From assembly GCF_012524205.1 (NCBI RefSeq), contig NZ_JABACI010000002.1, positions 186,001 through 250,000 of the forward strand: DNA of 64,000 nucleotides, read 5' to 3'. Shown in pieces: positions 52,128-61,091 of the stretch (positions are counted from its first letter, which is position 1; each line of letters opens with the position of its first letter). The notes under the pieces are model-generated. The model was given only the letters and a program-made list of their open reading frames with translations, was not told where the DNA came from and ran no database searches. The stretch comes from Microbacterium salsuginis. Its GTDB lineage: Bacteria; Actinomycetota; Actinomycetes; Actinomycetales; Microbacteriaceae. A program made the translations under genes and the position numbers.

Positions 52128-52916
52128 GTGAGCCTCGAGGTGCAGGACCTCGCCATCGACATCGGCGGCCGGCGCGTCGCGGACGGCATCTCGTTCGCGG
52201 TGCCCGACGGCGCCCGCGTGGGACTCATCGGCGAGTCGGGCTCGGGCAAGTCGGTGACGGCGCTGGCGATTCTGGGGCTCCTGCCCGATGGCGCGGAGGC
52301 GACAGGCAGCGTCCGCTGGAACGGTCGCGAGATCCTCGGGCTGCCCGACCGCGACCTGGCCGAGCTGCGCGGTGACGAGATCGGCATCGTGTTCCAGGAG
52401 CCGCGCACGGCGCTCAACCCGATCCGCACCGTCGGCCGGCAGATCGCCGAGTCGGTCCGCATCCACGAGGGGTTGTCGAAACGGGATGCCTTGGCCCGCG
52501 CCGTCGCCGAGGCCACCCGCGTGGCCCTGCCCGATCCCGAGCGCGTCGTGGCGCGGTACCCGCATCAGCTCTCCGGCGGTCAGCGCCAGCGCGTCGCGAT
52601 CGCGATGGCCCTCGCCTGCCGGCCACGGCTGCTCATCGCGGACGAGCCGACCACGGCGCTGGACGTGACGATCCAGGCCGAGATCCTCGAACTGCTGTTC
52701 TCGCTCGTCGAGGACGACGGCATGTCGCTCGTGTTCATCACCCACGACCTGGCCGTGCTGTCGCAGATCGCCACGCACGGCGTCGTGCTCGAGCACGGCC
52801 GTGTCGTCGAGGACGCCCCCGTGTCGCAACTGCTCTCGGCTCCGGCATCCGTCGTCACGCAAGGCCTGCTGCGCGACGCCACCGCCACCCTCTGGCGCCC
52901 CGGAGGTGCAGCATGA
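52128..52916 (+). CDS. ABC transporter ATP-binding protein, DppD-type
   Basis: This 262-aa ATPase has Walker A GESGSGKS near residue 35, Q-loop [11 protein letters not shown], signature LSGGQRQRV, Walker [13 protein letters not shown] and the H-loop THDL. The start is GTG at 52128. It energises peptide/nickel-type import together with the next gene; its stop overlaps that gene by 4 bases. The C-terminal region is shorter than in E. coli OppD. Confidence 0.93.
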   Translation: MSLEVQDLAIDIGGRRVADGISFAVPDGARVGLIGESGSGKSVTALAILGLLPDGAEATGSVRWNGREILGLPDRDLAELRGDEIGIVFQEPRTALNPIRTVGRQIAESVRIHEGLSKRDALARAVAEATRVALPDPERVVARYPHQLSGGQRQRVAIAMALACRPRLLIADEPTTALDVTIQAEILELLFSLVEDDGMSLVFITHDLAVLSQIATHGVVLEHGRVVEDAPVSQLLSAPASVVTQGLLRDATATLWRPGGAA

Positions 52917-53752
52917 GCGCCGCGAGGCCCGGAGTCCGGCCGCCCCTCCTGCGGGCGCGAGGGCTGACTCGCCGCTACCCGGCTCCGAAGACGCGGCTCT
53001 TCGAGCCCCGCAGCCACACGACGGCGCTGGAGGATGCCGACATCGACGTGCGTGAGGGTTCGGCCGTCGGCGTCATCGGCGAGTCCGGGTCGGGCAAGTC
53101 GACCCTGGTCCGGCTGCTGCTCGCGCTCGACGCACCGACCGAGGGCACCGTGGAGTTCGACGGGCAGGCGGTGGACGCCTCGGCGCCGGCGCGTTCGCTG
53201 CACTGGCTGCGACGGCAGACCGGCATCGTGTTCCAGGACCCGTACGCGTCGCTCGACCCTCGCATGAGCGTCGGCCGCATCGTCGGCGAGCCGCTGTGGG
53301 CGCTGGGCCTCGGCGGCGACGGCGAGCAGGGCGGGGACGGCCGGCGCGAGCGGGTGCGAGAAGTGCTCGAGGACGTCGGCCTCGAGGCCGACATGGCGGA
53401 GCGGTTCCCGCATGAGTTCTCGGGTGGCCAGCGGCAGCGGATCGCACTCGCGCGGGCGATCGTGCACCGGCCGCGGCTGCTCGTGGGCGACGAGCCGCTG
53501 TCGGCGCTCGACGTGACCGTGCGCGCGCAGATCCTCGAGCTGCTCGGCGAGCTGCGGGTCCGTGACGGCCTAACGCTGCTGATGGTGTCGCACGACATCG
53601 GCGTCGTGCAGAACCTGTGCGACGAGGTCGTCGTGATGAAGGACGGCCGCATCCTCGAGGAGGGTCCCACCGAGAAGGTGCTGCTGCAGCCGCAGGTCTC
53701 GTACACGCGGCGGCTGCTCGCCTCGATCCCCGTGATCGACCCCGGCGCGTAA
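52913..53752 (+). CDS. ABC transporter ATP-binding protein, DppF-type
   Basis: This 279-aa ATPase has Walker [10 protein letters not shown] near residue 60, Q-loop [13 protein letters not shown], signature FSGGQRQRI, Walker [13 protein letters not shown] and SHDIG. The Q-loop and LDPRM sequence are typical of the OppF/DppF subunit, which pairs with the preceding DppD-type ATPase. It is the last gene of the operon. A Gly-rich insertion [12 protein letters not shown] precedes the signature. ATG at 52913 overlaps the previous stop. Confidence 0.93.
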   Translation: MSAARPGVRPPLLRARGLTRRYPAPKTRLFEPRSHTTALEDADIDVREGSAVGVIGESGSGKSTLVRLLLALDAPTEGTVEFDGQAVDASAPARSLHWLRRQTGIVFQDPYASLDPRMSVGRIVGEPLWALGLGGDGEQGGDGRRERVREVLEDVGLEADMAERFPHEFSGGQRQRIALARAIVHRPRLLVGDEPLSALDVTVRAQILELLGELRVRDGLTLLMVSHDIGVVQNLCDEVVVMKDGRILEEGPTEKVLLQPQVSYTRRLLASIPVIDPGA

Positions 53753-53786
53753 CCTGCGCGTCGGGAGCCGGCGCTAGGTTCGGAGC

Positions 53787-54863
53787 ATGGCACCCGCGAT
53801 CGTCCCTCCGTACCTCCTCGCTCGCATCGCCGCCGTGCAGGAGCCGGGATGGCAGCGCGCAGCCGAGGCGGCGCGGTCCACCCTCGCGACCCCGCGCGAG
53901 TACCGGCCCACGCGGTCGCGGCTTCGGCTGTCGATCGAAGAGCCCGGCACGCTCGTGGCCGAGGCGACGCCCGCCCCCGACCGCGAGGTCTCGGACGCGC
54001 AGCGGCTGGAGGTGCTGCCGGGGGTCCGCGTGCGCGGCGAGGACGACCCGGCGACGGGCGACACCGCCGCCGACGAGGCGTTCGACGGGCTCGGCGCGAC
54101 GTTCGACTTCTTGTGGGACGCGTTCGGCCGGAACAGCCTCGACGGCATCGGCGGCACGCTGCTGGCCACCGTCCACTACGGCCGCGACTACGACAACGCG
54201 TTCTGGAACGGCGAGCGCATGGTGTTCGGCGACGGCGACGGCGAGGTCTTCTCCGGTTTCACCGGGTCGCTGACGGTGATCGCGCACGAGCTCGCCCACG
54301 GGGTCATCGAAGACGAGGGCGGCCTGCAGTATCACGGGCAGTCGGGCGCGCTCAACGAGTCGATCGCCGACGTCTTCGGTGCCCTGGCCGAGCAGCATCA
54401 CCTCGGCCAGACGACGTCCGACGCGTCGTGGCTCATCGGCGAGGGCATCTTCACCGATGCTGTGCAGGGCTCGGCGCTGCGCTCACTGTCGGCACCCGGC
54501 ACGGCCTACGACGACGACGTTCTCGGCAAGGACCCGCAGCCCGCTCACATGGACGCGTACGTCGAGACGCGCGACGACAACGGCGGGGTGCACATCAACT
54601 CCGGCATCCCGAACCACGCGTTCTACCTGACCGCCACCGCGCTCGGCGGTCGCGCGTGGGAGCGTGCCGGACTGATCTGGTACCGCACGATCACTTCGGG
54701 CACGCTGTCGCCGACGGCCGACTTCACCGCGTTCGCACGGGCCACCCTGGCGGCGGCCGCGTCGGAGTACGGTGAGGAGTCGGAGGAGGTCGATGCCGTC
54801 CGCGCCGGGTGGACGGGCGTCGGCGTGATGCGCGATGAGGAGCGATCAGAAGATCCCCGCTGA
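53787..54863 (+). CDS. Protealysin-like M4 metalloprotease without signal peptide
   Basis: This 358-aa thermolysin-family zinc protease has HELAH at 167-171, the third ligand Glu191 in NESIAD, and the catalytic His269 in GGVHINSGIPNHAFY; all active-site residues are present. The propeptide is short and it begins MAPAIVPPYLLARIA, the start typical of protealysin-type cytosolic precursors. There is no Sec signal, so it is cytosolic or leaves by another route. TAGGTT lies 8 bases before ATG 53787, suggesting a leaderless mRNA. Its 3' end overlaps the emfourin-like gene by 29 bases. Confidence 0.92.
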   Translation: MAPAIVPPYLLARIAAVQEPGWQRAAEAARSTLATPREYRPTRSRLRLSIEEPGTLVAEATPAPDREVSDAQRLEVLPGVRVRGEDDPATGDTAADEAFDGLGATFDFLWDAFGRNSLDGIGGTLLATVHYGRDYDNAFWNGERMVFGDGDGEVFSGFTGSLTVIAHELAHGVIEDEGGLQYHGQSGALNESIADVFGALAEQHHLGQTTSDASWLIGEGIFTDAVQGSALRSLSAPGTAYDDDVLGKDPQPAHMDAYVETRDDNGGVHINSGIPNHAFYLTATALGGRAWERAGLIWYRTITSGTLSPTADFTAFARATLAAAASEYGEESEEVDAVRAGWTGVGVMRDEERSEDPR

Positions 54864-55296
54864 CGGCGGCGCACCGGATGCCGGTGCCCCCGGCGGCGCC
54901 GGCGAAGCGGCGCCCACCGGCCAGCCGAAGCCGGCCGCGCCGATCGAGATCGACGTCGCCCGCACGGGCGGATTCGCCGGCATCACGAGGCGCTGGACGG
55001 CGCAGCCACCGCCGGAGGAGGCATCCGAGTGGATCTCTCTCATCGACCGCTGCCCGTGGGACGACGCGCCGACTCCCACCCCGACCGGTCGCACGGCGGC
55101 GCCGGCGCCCGTCGTCGCCGACCGCGACCCGGTGCCGGACGGTTTCGTCTGGTGGATCCGCGCGAGCTGGTCCGGCGCATTCACCAAGGAGGCTGAACTG
55201 CCCGACGACGCCATCACCGGCGCGTGGCGCGAGCTCGTCGACGCGGTGCGCGATTGGAACCGCGAGGCCGATGCCCCGCGATCGCGCGAGCGCTGA
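54835..55296 (+). CDS. Emfourin-like inhibitor of the adjacent M4 protease
   Basis: This 153-aa protein has a Pro/Ala/Gly-rich N-terminal 35 residues followed by the emfourin core IEIDVARTGGFAGITRRW (GGFAGI at 45-50), WWIRASWSGAFTKEAELP and a C-terminal helix WRELVDAVRDWN. Emfourins are slow-binding proteinaceous inhibitors encoded next to protealysin-like proteases. ATG at 54835 overlaps the protease gene by 29 bases, so both are made from one message in a fixed ratio. The disordered N-terminus is longer than the core alone needs. Its stop abuts the convergent GNAT stop. Confidence 0.85.
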   Translation: MRSDQKIPADGGAPDAGAPGGAGEAAPTGQPKPAAPIEIDVARTGGFAGITRRWTAQPPPEEASEWISLIDRCPWDDAPTPTPTGRTAAPAPVVADRDPVPDGFVWWIRASWSGAFTKEAELPDDAITGAWRELVDAVRDWNREADAPRSRER

Positions 55297-55908
55297 TCAG
55301 CGACCCGATCGGCCGGACTTCTTCGCCGGCTTGAGCGACTTCTGCAGATAGATGGTGCCGAGCCAGCGGCCGAACTTGAATCCGACCCGACCCATGCGGC
55401 CGACCTCGACGAAGCCGAGCTTCTCGTGCAGTGCGATCGACCCTTCGGCGCCCTTGTCGCTGATGACGGCCACGATCTGACGGATGCCCGCCTCTTCGCA
55501 CGCCGTGATGAGCGCTTCGAGCAGCGCGCGGCCCAGGCCCTTCCCCGTCGCCGCCTGGCCGAGGTAGATGGAGTTCTCGACGGAGTACCGGTACGCCGAC
55601 TTGCTCGACATCGGCTGCACGAGCGCGTAACCGAGTACCTGGCCGGCGGGCGACTGCGCCACGAGGAACGGCAGGCCGAGGCGCTGCAGCTGGTCCCGCT
55701 TCTCGCGCCACTGGGCGATCGACCACGTGTCCTCATCGAAGGTCACGACCGAATTGGTCACGTAGTGGTTGTAGATCTCGCGCACGTCCGGGATGTCGCC
55801 ATCCTCGACGGGCCGGATCGAGAAGGCGAACGGCCGCTCCGGCTCTGGCTGCCGCCGGAGGTGCCGGGGCAGTGAACGCCTGTCGCGGTCGTATTCCTCC
55901 TCGAGCAT
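55297..55908 (-). CDS. GNAT N-acetyltransferase, phosphinothricin acetyltransferase-like
   Basis: This 203-aa protein has a GNAT fold: SIRPVEDGDIPDVREIYNHYV near residue 30, VLGYALVQPM, and the acetyl-CoA loop QAATGKGLGRALL with HEKLGFVEVGRMGRVGFKF near the end, typical of the PAT/YncA subgroup that acetylates phosphinothricin, methionine sulfone or related amines. The N-terminus is Arg/Pro-rich and the C-terminus is Lys-rich (KPAKKSGRSGR). The stop codon abuts that of the emfourin gene (TGATCA), and the gene starts 9 bases before the ung stop. Confidence 0.85.
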   Translation of the reverse strand: MLEEEYDRDRRSLPRHLRRQPEPERPFAFSIRPVEDGDIPDVREIYNHYVTNSVVTFDEDTWSIAQWREKRDQLQRLGLPFLVAQSPAGQVLGYALVQPMSSKSAYRYSVENSIYLGQAATGKGLGRALLEALITACEEAGIRQIVAVISDKGAEGSIALHEKLGFVEVGRMGRVGFKFGRWLGTIYLQKSLKPAKKSGRSGR

Positions 55909-55917
55909 GCCGTCAGC

Positions 55918-56667
55918 CTACGCGGGCTGCCCGTGGCCGACGGGGGCTGCGGCTGAGACCTCCGGCGCCGGCGCGATCGCCGGCAGTTCCCATGCGACGG
56001 GCGCGGCGCCGCGCTCGGCGAGCAGCGCATTGGCACGGGAGAACGGCCGGGATCCGAAGAACCCTCGACTGGCCGACAGCGGCGACGGATGCGCCGACTC
56101 GATGATCGGTGTCGAGCCCAGGAGCGGACGAAGGCCCGCGGCATCCCTCCCCCACAGGATCGCGACGAGCGGCTGGTCGCGCGCCACCAGCGTGCGGATC
56201 GCGTGCTCGGTGACCTTCTCCCAGCCCCAGCCGCGATGGGATGCCGGAGCGCCGGGCGCGACGGTGAGGACGCGGTTGAGCAGCATGACGCCCTGATCGC
56301 TCCATGCCGAGAGATCGCCGTGGGGTGCTCGCGCGATGCCGAGGTCGGCTTCGAGCTCCTGATAGATGTTGGCGAGGCTGCGAGGCAGCGGGCGCACATG
56401 CGCGTCCACGGCGAACGAGAGGCCGATCGGATGGCCCGGCGTCGGGTACGGATCCTGCCCGACGATCAGCACCTTGACGTCCGCCAGCGGCCGCTGGAAC
56501 GCCCGCAGCACACGGTCACCGGCAGGGAGGTACCGCCGCCCGGCGGCGACCTCGGCGCGGAGCAGCTCGCCGAGGGCGGCGATGTCGGGGGCGACGGGTG
56601 CGAGCGCGTCGGCCCAGCCCGCATCGATCAGCCCCGCGTCCGCCAGCTCCGCAAGCGTCTTCGCCAT
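55918..56667 (-). CDS. ung: Uracil-DNA glycosylase, family 1
   Basis: Ung removes uracil from DNA in base-excision repair. Recognisable motifs are [20 protein letters not shown] (catalytic water-activating Asp), [18 protein letters not shown] and the DNA-intercalating loop [16 protein letters not shown]; together they define family 1. ATG at 56667 gives 249 aa and the familiar [10 protein letters not shown] start. GTG at 56691 would overlap the SDR stop (GTGA) and is a possible alternative. The C-terminal 25 residues are Ala/Pro-rich and extend past the usual end. Confidence 0.94.
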   Translation of the reverse strand: MAKTLAELADAGLIDAGWADALAPVAPDIAALGELLRAEVAAGRRYLPAGDRVLRAFQRPLADVKVLIVGQDPYPTPGHPIGLSFAVDAHVRPLPRSLANIYQELEADLGIARAPHGDLSAWSDQGVMLLNRVLTVAPGAPASHRGWGWEKVTEHAIRTLVARDQPLVAILWGRDAAGLRPLLGSTPIIESAHPSPLSASRGFFGSRPFSRANALLAERGAAPVAWELPAIAPAPEVSAAAPVGHGQPA

Positions 56668-56687
56668 CGTGTCGGGCGTCTCTCGGC

Positions 56688-57476
56688 TCACTGGCTCTCG
56701 ACGCCGCGAGGACGCAGCGGACCGCGTGCCAGCAGGTGCTGGGCGGACTGGGCCACCGGGCGCATGGTGATGAGGTCGAGGTTGACGTGCCCGGGGGCGT
56801 TCAGGGCGTACGCGATGACGTCGGCCACGTCGTCGGCGGTCAGCGGCGCCTGAACGCCCTCGTACACCCGCTCGGCCGCGACGGTGTCGCCGCCGAGCCG
56901 GTTGACGGTGAACTCGGGCGTGTGCACCATGCCCGGAGCGACCTCGACGACCCGGATCGGCTCGCCGTTGAGCTCGAGCCGCAGCGCGTGCGCGAGCATG
57001 GACTCCCCAGCCTTGGCCGCGTTGTACCCGGCGCCGCCCGCGTAGGCGGTCTGCGCAGCGGTCGAGGTGACGAAGAGCGTGTCGGCGTGGCCGTCGGATG
57101 CCGCGGCCTGGCGCAGCTGCGGGAGGATGGCCGCCACCAGCCGCTGTGCCGAGAGCACGTTGACGTCGAACATCCACTGCCAGTCCTCGACGCGGCCGTC
57201 CTCGACGCGATCCGCGCCGCGCGCGCCACCGGCCACGTGTACGAGCGCGTGGACCGGACCGGTCTCGTCCAGGAAGGCGGTGAGCGCCTGGATGTCGGCA
57301 TCCGAGGTCAGGTCCGCCGCGTAAGCCACGGCACCGGTCTCTTCTTGAAGGGCGGAGAGACGCTCGGCTCGCCGCGCCACGGCCACGACATCCCATCCCG
57401 AGGTCCGCAGTGCCCGGGCGACGGATTCGCCGATTCCCGAGCTCGCTCCGGTCACCACTGCACGTCTGGTCGCCAT
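56688..57476 (-). CDS. Short-chain dehydrogenase/reductase (YdfG-like)
   Basis: This 262-aa protein has the SDR cofactor motif TGASSGIG at about 9-16, the NNAG-equivalent HVAGGARG, the active-site Ser in TSTAAQTA and YxxxK as YNAAK. Arg residues after the glycine motif (ARRAER) favour NADP(H). It resembles YdfG-type 3-hydroxy-acid or serine dehydrogenases; the substrate is unknown. ATG at 57476 has TACCGT just upstream and may be leaderless. It is the first gene of a minus-strand run with ung. Confidence 0.88.
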   Translation of the reverse strand: MATRRAVVTGASSGIGESVARALRTSGWDVVAVARRAERLSALQEETGAVAYAADLTSDADIQALTAFLDETGPVHALVHVAGGARGADRVEDGRVEDWQWMFDVNVLSAQRLVAAILPQLRQAAASDGHADTLFVTSTAAQTAYAGGAGYNAAKAGESMLAHALRLELNGEPIRVVEVAPGMVHTPEFTVNRLGGDTVAAERVYEGVQAPLTADDVADVIAYALNAPGHVNLDLITMRPVAQSAQHLLARGPLRPRGVESQ

Positions 57477-57609
57477 GCCTCCACGGTAGCCCGTCCGCTG
57501 CGACGTTACGCCGCGTGTCCACAGCGTTGGCACCGTCACCGAGGTCTCCGTAACCTCGAACACGGCTGGGGGCAGGTGCCTCCGGCATCCGAGACCGCAG
57601 GAGAAAGCC

Positions 57610-58932
57610 ATGTCCGCACCCGAGAACTGGCGTTTCGAGACCAAGCAGATCCACTCGGGGGCCCAGCCCGATCCGGTGACGAAGGCTCGCGCGACGCCGA
57701 TCTACCAGACCACGTCGTATGTCTTCGACAACGCCGACCACGCCGCGAACCTGTTCGCGCTGGCCGAGTTCGGCAACATCTACACGCGCATCCAGAACCC
57801 GACGCAGGCCGTCGTCGAGGAGCGCCTCGCGGCGCTCGAGGGGGGCACCGGCGCCCTCCTGCTGGCCAGCGGCCAGGCGGCATCGACGTTCGCGATCCTC
57901 AACATCGCCGAGGCCGGCGACCACTTCGTGGCCTCCAGCTCGATCTACGGCGGCACGTACAACCTGTTCAAGTACACGCTCGCCAAGCTCGGCATCGAGG
58001 TCACGTTCGTCGAGAACCAGGACGACGCCGACGAGTGGCGCGCGGCCGTTCGTCCGAACACCAAGCTCTTCTTCGCCGAGACCATCGGCAACCCGAAGAT
58101 CAACGTGCTCGATATCCGCGGCATCGCCGACGTGGCACACGAGAACGGTGTGCCGCTCATCGTGGACAACACGATCGCGACGCCCTACCTGATCCGTCCG
58201 TTCGAGCACGGCGCCGACATCGTCATCCACTCCGCGACGAAGTTCCTCGGCGGCCACGGCACCACCATCGGTGGCGTCATCGTCGACGGCGGCAAGTTCG
58301 AGTGGTCGAAGAACGTCGAGAAGTTCCCGGGCCTGACCGAGCCCGACCCGTCCTACCACGGCGCGTCCTACACCGCCGCGGTCGGCGACGGCCTCGCCTA
58401 CATCATCAAGGCGCGCGTGCAGCTGCTGCGCGACCTCGGTGCGGCGATCTCGCCCAACAGCGCATGGCTGCTCATCCAGGGCATCGAGACGCTGTCGCTG
58501 CGCGTCGAGCGTCACGTGCAGAACGCCCAGGAGATCGCGGAGTGGCTCGAGAACCAGCCCGATGTGGCCTCGGTGAACTACTCCGGCCTGCCCACGTCGC
58601 CGTGGTACGCCGCCGCCAACAACTACGCCCCGAAGGGCGTGGGCGCGGTGCTCTCGTTCGAGCTCAAGGGCGGCGTCCAGGCCGGGCGCGAGTTCGTCAA
58701 CTCGCTCAACCTGTTCAGCCACCTGGCGAACATCGGCGACGTCCGCTCGCTCGTCATCCACCCCGCGTCGACGACGCACTCGCAGCTCACCCCCGAGCAG
58801 CAGCTGACCACGGGCGTGACCCCCGGTCTGGTTCGCCTCTCGGTGGGCCTGGAGAACATCGACGACCTCAAGGCCGACCTCGAGCAGGCGCTCGTGGTCG
58901 CCCGACGCGTCTCAGAGGCCGCACGCGCCTGA
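57610..58932 (+). CDS. metY: O-acetylhomoserine sulfhydrylase
   Basis: MetY makes homocysteine from O-acetylhomoserine and sulfide with PLP. The 440-aa length and motifs [37 protein letters not shown] and the PLP lysine in [12 protein letters not shown] identify the MetY rather than MetB/MetC group. ATG at 57610 has AGGAGAAAG 3-9 bases upstream. A strong terminator follows. In many actinobacteria metX follows directly; here two other genes (one on the opposite strand) come between. No SAM riboswitch was recognised upstream. Confidence 0.95.
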   Translation: MSAPENWRFETKQIHSGAQPDPVTKARATPIYQTTSYVFDNADHAANLFALAEFGNIYTRIQNPTQAVVEERLAALEGGTGALLLASGQAASTFAILNIAEAGDHFVASSSIYGGTYNLFKYTLAKLGIEVTFVENQDDADEWRAAVRPNTKLFFAETIGNPKINVLDIRGIADVAHENGVPLIVDNTIATPYLIRPFEHGADIVIHSATKFLGGHGTTIGGVIVDGGKFEWSKNVEKFPGLTEPDPSYHGASYTAAVGDGLAYIIKARVQLLRDLGAAISPNSAWLLIQGIETLSLRVERHVQNAQEIAEWLENQPDVASVNYSGLPTSPWYAAANNYAPKGVGAVLSFELKGGVQAGREFVNSLNLFSHLANIGDVRSLVIHPASTTHSQLTPEQQLTTGVTPGLVRLSVGLENIDDLKADLEQALVVARRVSEAARA

Positions 58933-58945
58933 TCTAGCCGATTCC

Positions 58946-58987
58946 ACGACGGATGCCGCAGCCCCCACGGGCTGCGGCATCCGTCGT
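58946..58987 (+). terminator. Strong terminator after metY
   Basis: ACGACGGATGCCGCAGCCC-CCAC-GGGCTGCGGCATCCGTCGT is a 19-bp perfect stem with a 4-base loop, followed by CTTT; it begins 13 bases after the metY stop and lies between it and the convergent cyclase-like gene, so it can serve both. Confidence 0.85.
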
Positions 58988-59008
58988 CTTTGCGGGGGCT
59001 GCTGCGGA

Positions 59009-59953
59009 TCAGGCGGCGTCCCACCAGCGCAGCACGCGCAGCGCCCGCAAGGTCACCCAGCGACTCGGAAAGCCCTCGTGCTCGCCGTCCATCGAGAACA
59101 GCGTCGGGCCCGCGTGATCGTTCTCGAGGCGGAACAGGCCGTTCTCGAGGCGCTTCGAACGCAGCAGCTCCACGGCCTCGGCGCACCGTTCATCCCGCTC
59201 CGGGCGTGCCAGGCGGAAGTAGTCGAGCGCCCGCAGGATGTCGTAGAACCACCGCACCGGTGACGACGTCAGCGTGATCCGCAGATCGGGGATCACGCCG
59301 GTCGACTTGCGCCGGAACAGGCCGCGCTCGAGCAGGAACTCCTCCCCCCGCAGGCGGGCCGCCGTCAACTCGGGGTCCGCCCCGCTCCGCTGCTCCCATG
59401 CCCGCAGTCCCTCGAGCGCGCAGATCGTGGAGTGGAAGGAGCCGGGCGCCGCGGCATCCTCCTCCCAGCAGTTCCAGCCCCCGTCGTCGTGCTGCGTCGC
59501 GAGGATCGTGGCCGCGATGGCGGCGGCGTCCTGCGCGAAGTACGCGCCGGTGGTCAGCGCGATCCCGTTGATGCAGGGCTCGGCCTCACCCTGGAAGTAG
59601 AGTTCACCGTTGTACTCCCAGCGCACGTTGTCGCGCACCAGCGCAACGGCGCGCTGGGCCTCGGGCGAGGCCGGATCGAGACCGAACTCGGCCAGCGTCT
59701 GCAGGGAGAAGTGCGTCGCGGTCCACGCGTCGAAGAACGGCCGCGACTCGTCGACCCACCCCGGACGGTACGTGCCGCCGTCCCACCGCCCGTCTGCGGC
59801 CTGCTCGGCGAGCAGCCGCGCTCCCCAGCCCTCGGTGGCCACGCGCGCCCTCTCGGGCGCGACCTCGTCGGGCGACGCATCCGCGAGATCTCGGAGCACC
59901 TGCCATCGGATCGCAGGGTCTCCGGTGAGCAGGTAGTCGACGACGGCGTCCAT
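59009..59953 (-). CDS. Squalene-cyclase/prenyltransferase-like alpha-alpha barrel protein
   Basis: This 314-aa protein has repeats of the alpha/alpha-toroid type: DGRWDGGTYRPGW, WNCWEEDAAAPGSFHST, LLRSKRLENGLF and RWVTLRALRVLRWW, spaced as in prenyltransferase and squalene-oxidase repeat proteins. The DxDD motif of squalene-hopene cyclases is not visible, so terpene cyclase activity is doubtful. ATG at 59953 is preferred: TAGCAT is a -10 box 7 bases upstream, so the mRNA is probably leaderless; ATG 59962 is an alternative. It is convergent with metY. Confidence 0.7.
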   Translation of the reverse strand: MDAVVDYLLTGDPAIRWQVLRDLADASPDEVAPERARVATEGWGARLLAEQAADGRWDGGTYRPGWVDESRPFFDAWTATHFSLQTLAEFGLDPASPEAQRAVALVRDNVRWEYNGELYFQGEAEPCINGIALTTGAYFAQDAAAIAATILATQHDDGGWNCWEEDAAAPGSFHSTICALEGLRAWEQRSGADPELTAARLRGEEFLLERGLFRRKSTGVIPDLRITLTSSPVRWFYDILRALDYFRLARPERDERCAEAVELLRSKRLENGLFRLENDHAGPTLFSMDGEHEGFPSRWVTLRALRVLRWWDAA

Positions 59954-60011
59954 GCCACGCATGCTAGACCGGCTCGACGACATGCACGGCGGCGGCGCAT
60001 AAGGTGAAGCC

Positions 60012-61034
60012 GTGGCCGGACACGACGACGCCGCGCGCATCGCGGCGATCTACGACGATTTCGGACGCCGGTGGGCGCACGGCACCTCGCCGCTGTACGA
60101 GGAATGGTCCATCGGCGTCGGGGCCGACCCCGAACTGCCGGCGCTCCTCGCGGGGCTTCCGCGCCGGCAGCAGCAGCCGAATCTGCTGTTCGCCGCCGCG
60201 CGGTGGGCGGGCGCGCCGCTCGCCTCGTTCCCGGAGTGGCGGGAGTGGCTCGACGCCCATTGGGGCGAGGTCGTCGAGATCGGCGCGTCCCGGGCGACGC
60301 AGACGAACGAGCCCAATCGCTGCGCGACGTTCCTGCCGCAGCTCTCGCGCATCGACGGACCCGTCGCCCTCCTCGAGGTCGGCACGGCCGCCGGGCTCTG
60401 CCTGTACCCGGATCGCTACGGCTACACCTACGATGCTCCGAGCGGCGTCCACCGCATCGAGCCCGACGCGGGCCCGTCTCCGGTCCGGCTGCAGTGCCGC
60501 GTCGATGACGACGCGTCCGTGCCGGCGCGCATGCCGCGTGTGGCGTGGCGCCGCGGGATCGACTTGTCCCCGATCGACGTGCGCGACGCCGAGGCCGTCG
60601 ACTGGCTCGCGACGCTGATCTGGCCCGGCCCCGACCACGACGCGCGGGTCGCGCGGCTGCGGGCGGCCGCGGCGGTCGCGGCATCCGACCCTCCCGAGAT
60701 CCTCCGCGGCGACCTGCTCGAGACGGTGACGGATGCTGCGGCCACCGCCCCCGCGGACGCCACCCTCGTGGTGTTCCACAGCGCGGTACTCCTGTATCTC
60801 GACGCCGACGGCCGCGAGCGGTTCGCCTCGATCATGCGCGGACTGGGGGACGCCGTCGGACGCACCGTGATCTGGCTGTCGAACGAGACGGTGCACACCT
60901 TCCCCGCCGTCGACGCGCAGCTGCCGGAGAACCTCGACTCCGCGCAGCGGTTCGTCCAGACGCGCAACGGCGTGCCGATCGCGCTGGCCGGGCAGCACGG
61001 CGCGGTCTACGAGACCACCCCGTTCCGGGCGTGA
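60012..61034 (+). CDS. DUF2332 family protein
   Basis: This 340-aa cytosolic protein fits the DUF2332 family found mainly in Actinobacteria: an N-terminal helical start YDDFGRRWAHGTSPLYEEW, NEPNRCATFLPQL, LLEVGTAAGLCLYPDRY and VVFHSAVLLYL. The LLEVGTAAGL segment resembles the SAM-binding loop of methyltransferases, which is suggestive only. GTG at 60012 lies 13 bases upstream of nothing resembling a ribosome binding site, with CATAAG before it. It is divergent from the cyclase-like gene and 57 bases before metX. Confidence 0.75.
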   Translation: MAGHDDAARIAAIYDDFGRRWAHGTSPLYEEWSIGVGADPELPALLAGLPRRQQQPNLLFAAARWAGAPLASFPEWREWLDAHWGEVVEIGASRATQTNEPNRCATFLPQLSRIDGPVALLEVGTAAGLCLYPDRYGYTYDAPSGVHRIEPDAGPSPVRLQCRVDDDASVPARMPRVAWRRGIDLSPIDVRDAEAVDWLATLIWPGPDHDARVARLRAAAAVAASDPPEILRGDLLETVTDAAATAPADATLVVFHSAVLLYLDADGRERFASIMRGLGDAVGRTVIWLSNETVHTFPAVDAQLPENLDSAQRFVQTRNGVPIALAGQHGAVYETTPFRA

Positions 61035-61091
61035 CGCGCCGCTGCGCGTAACAGACCCCTTTCTCCAGAGGGAAGACGAGAGAATGGGCGG

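Noticed and set aside
57477..57609. Possible SAM riboswitch upstream of metY
   Set aside because: No conserved SAM riboswitch blocks could be recognised; only a small CGAGGT/ACCTCG inverted repeat is present.
55918..58779. 953-codon minus-strand frame running from ung across the SDR gene and metY
   Set aside because: Only the last 249 codons are uracil-DNA glycosylase; the upstream part is antisense to metY or out of frame with the SDR gene.
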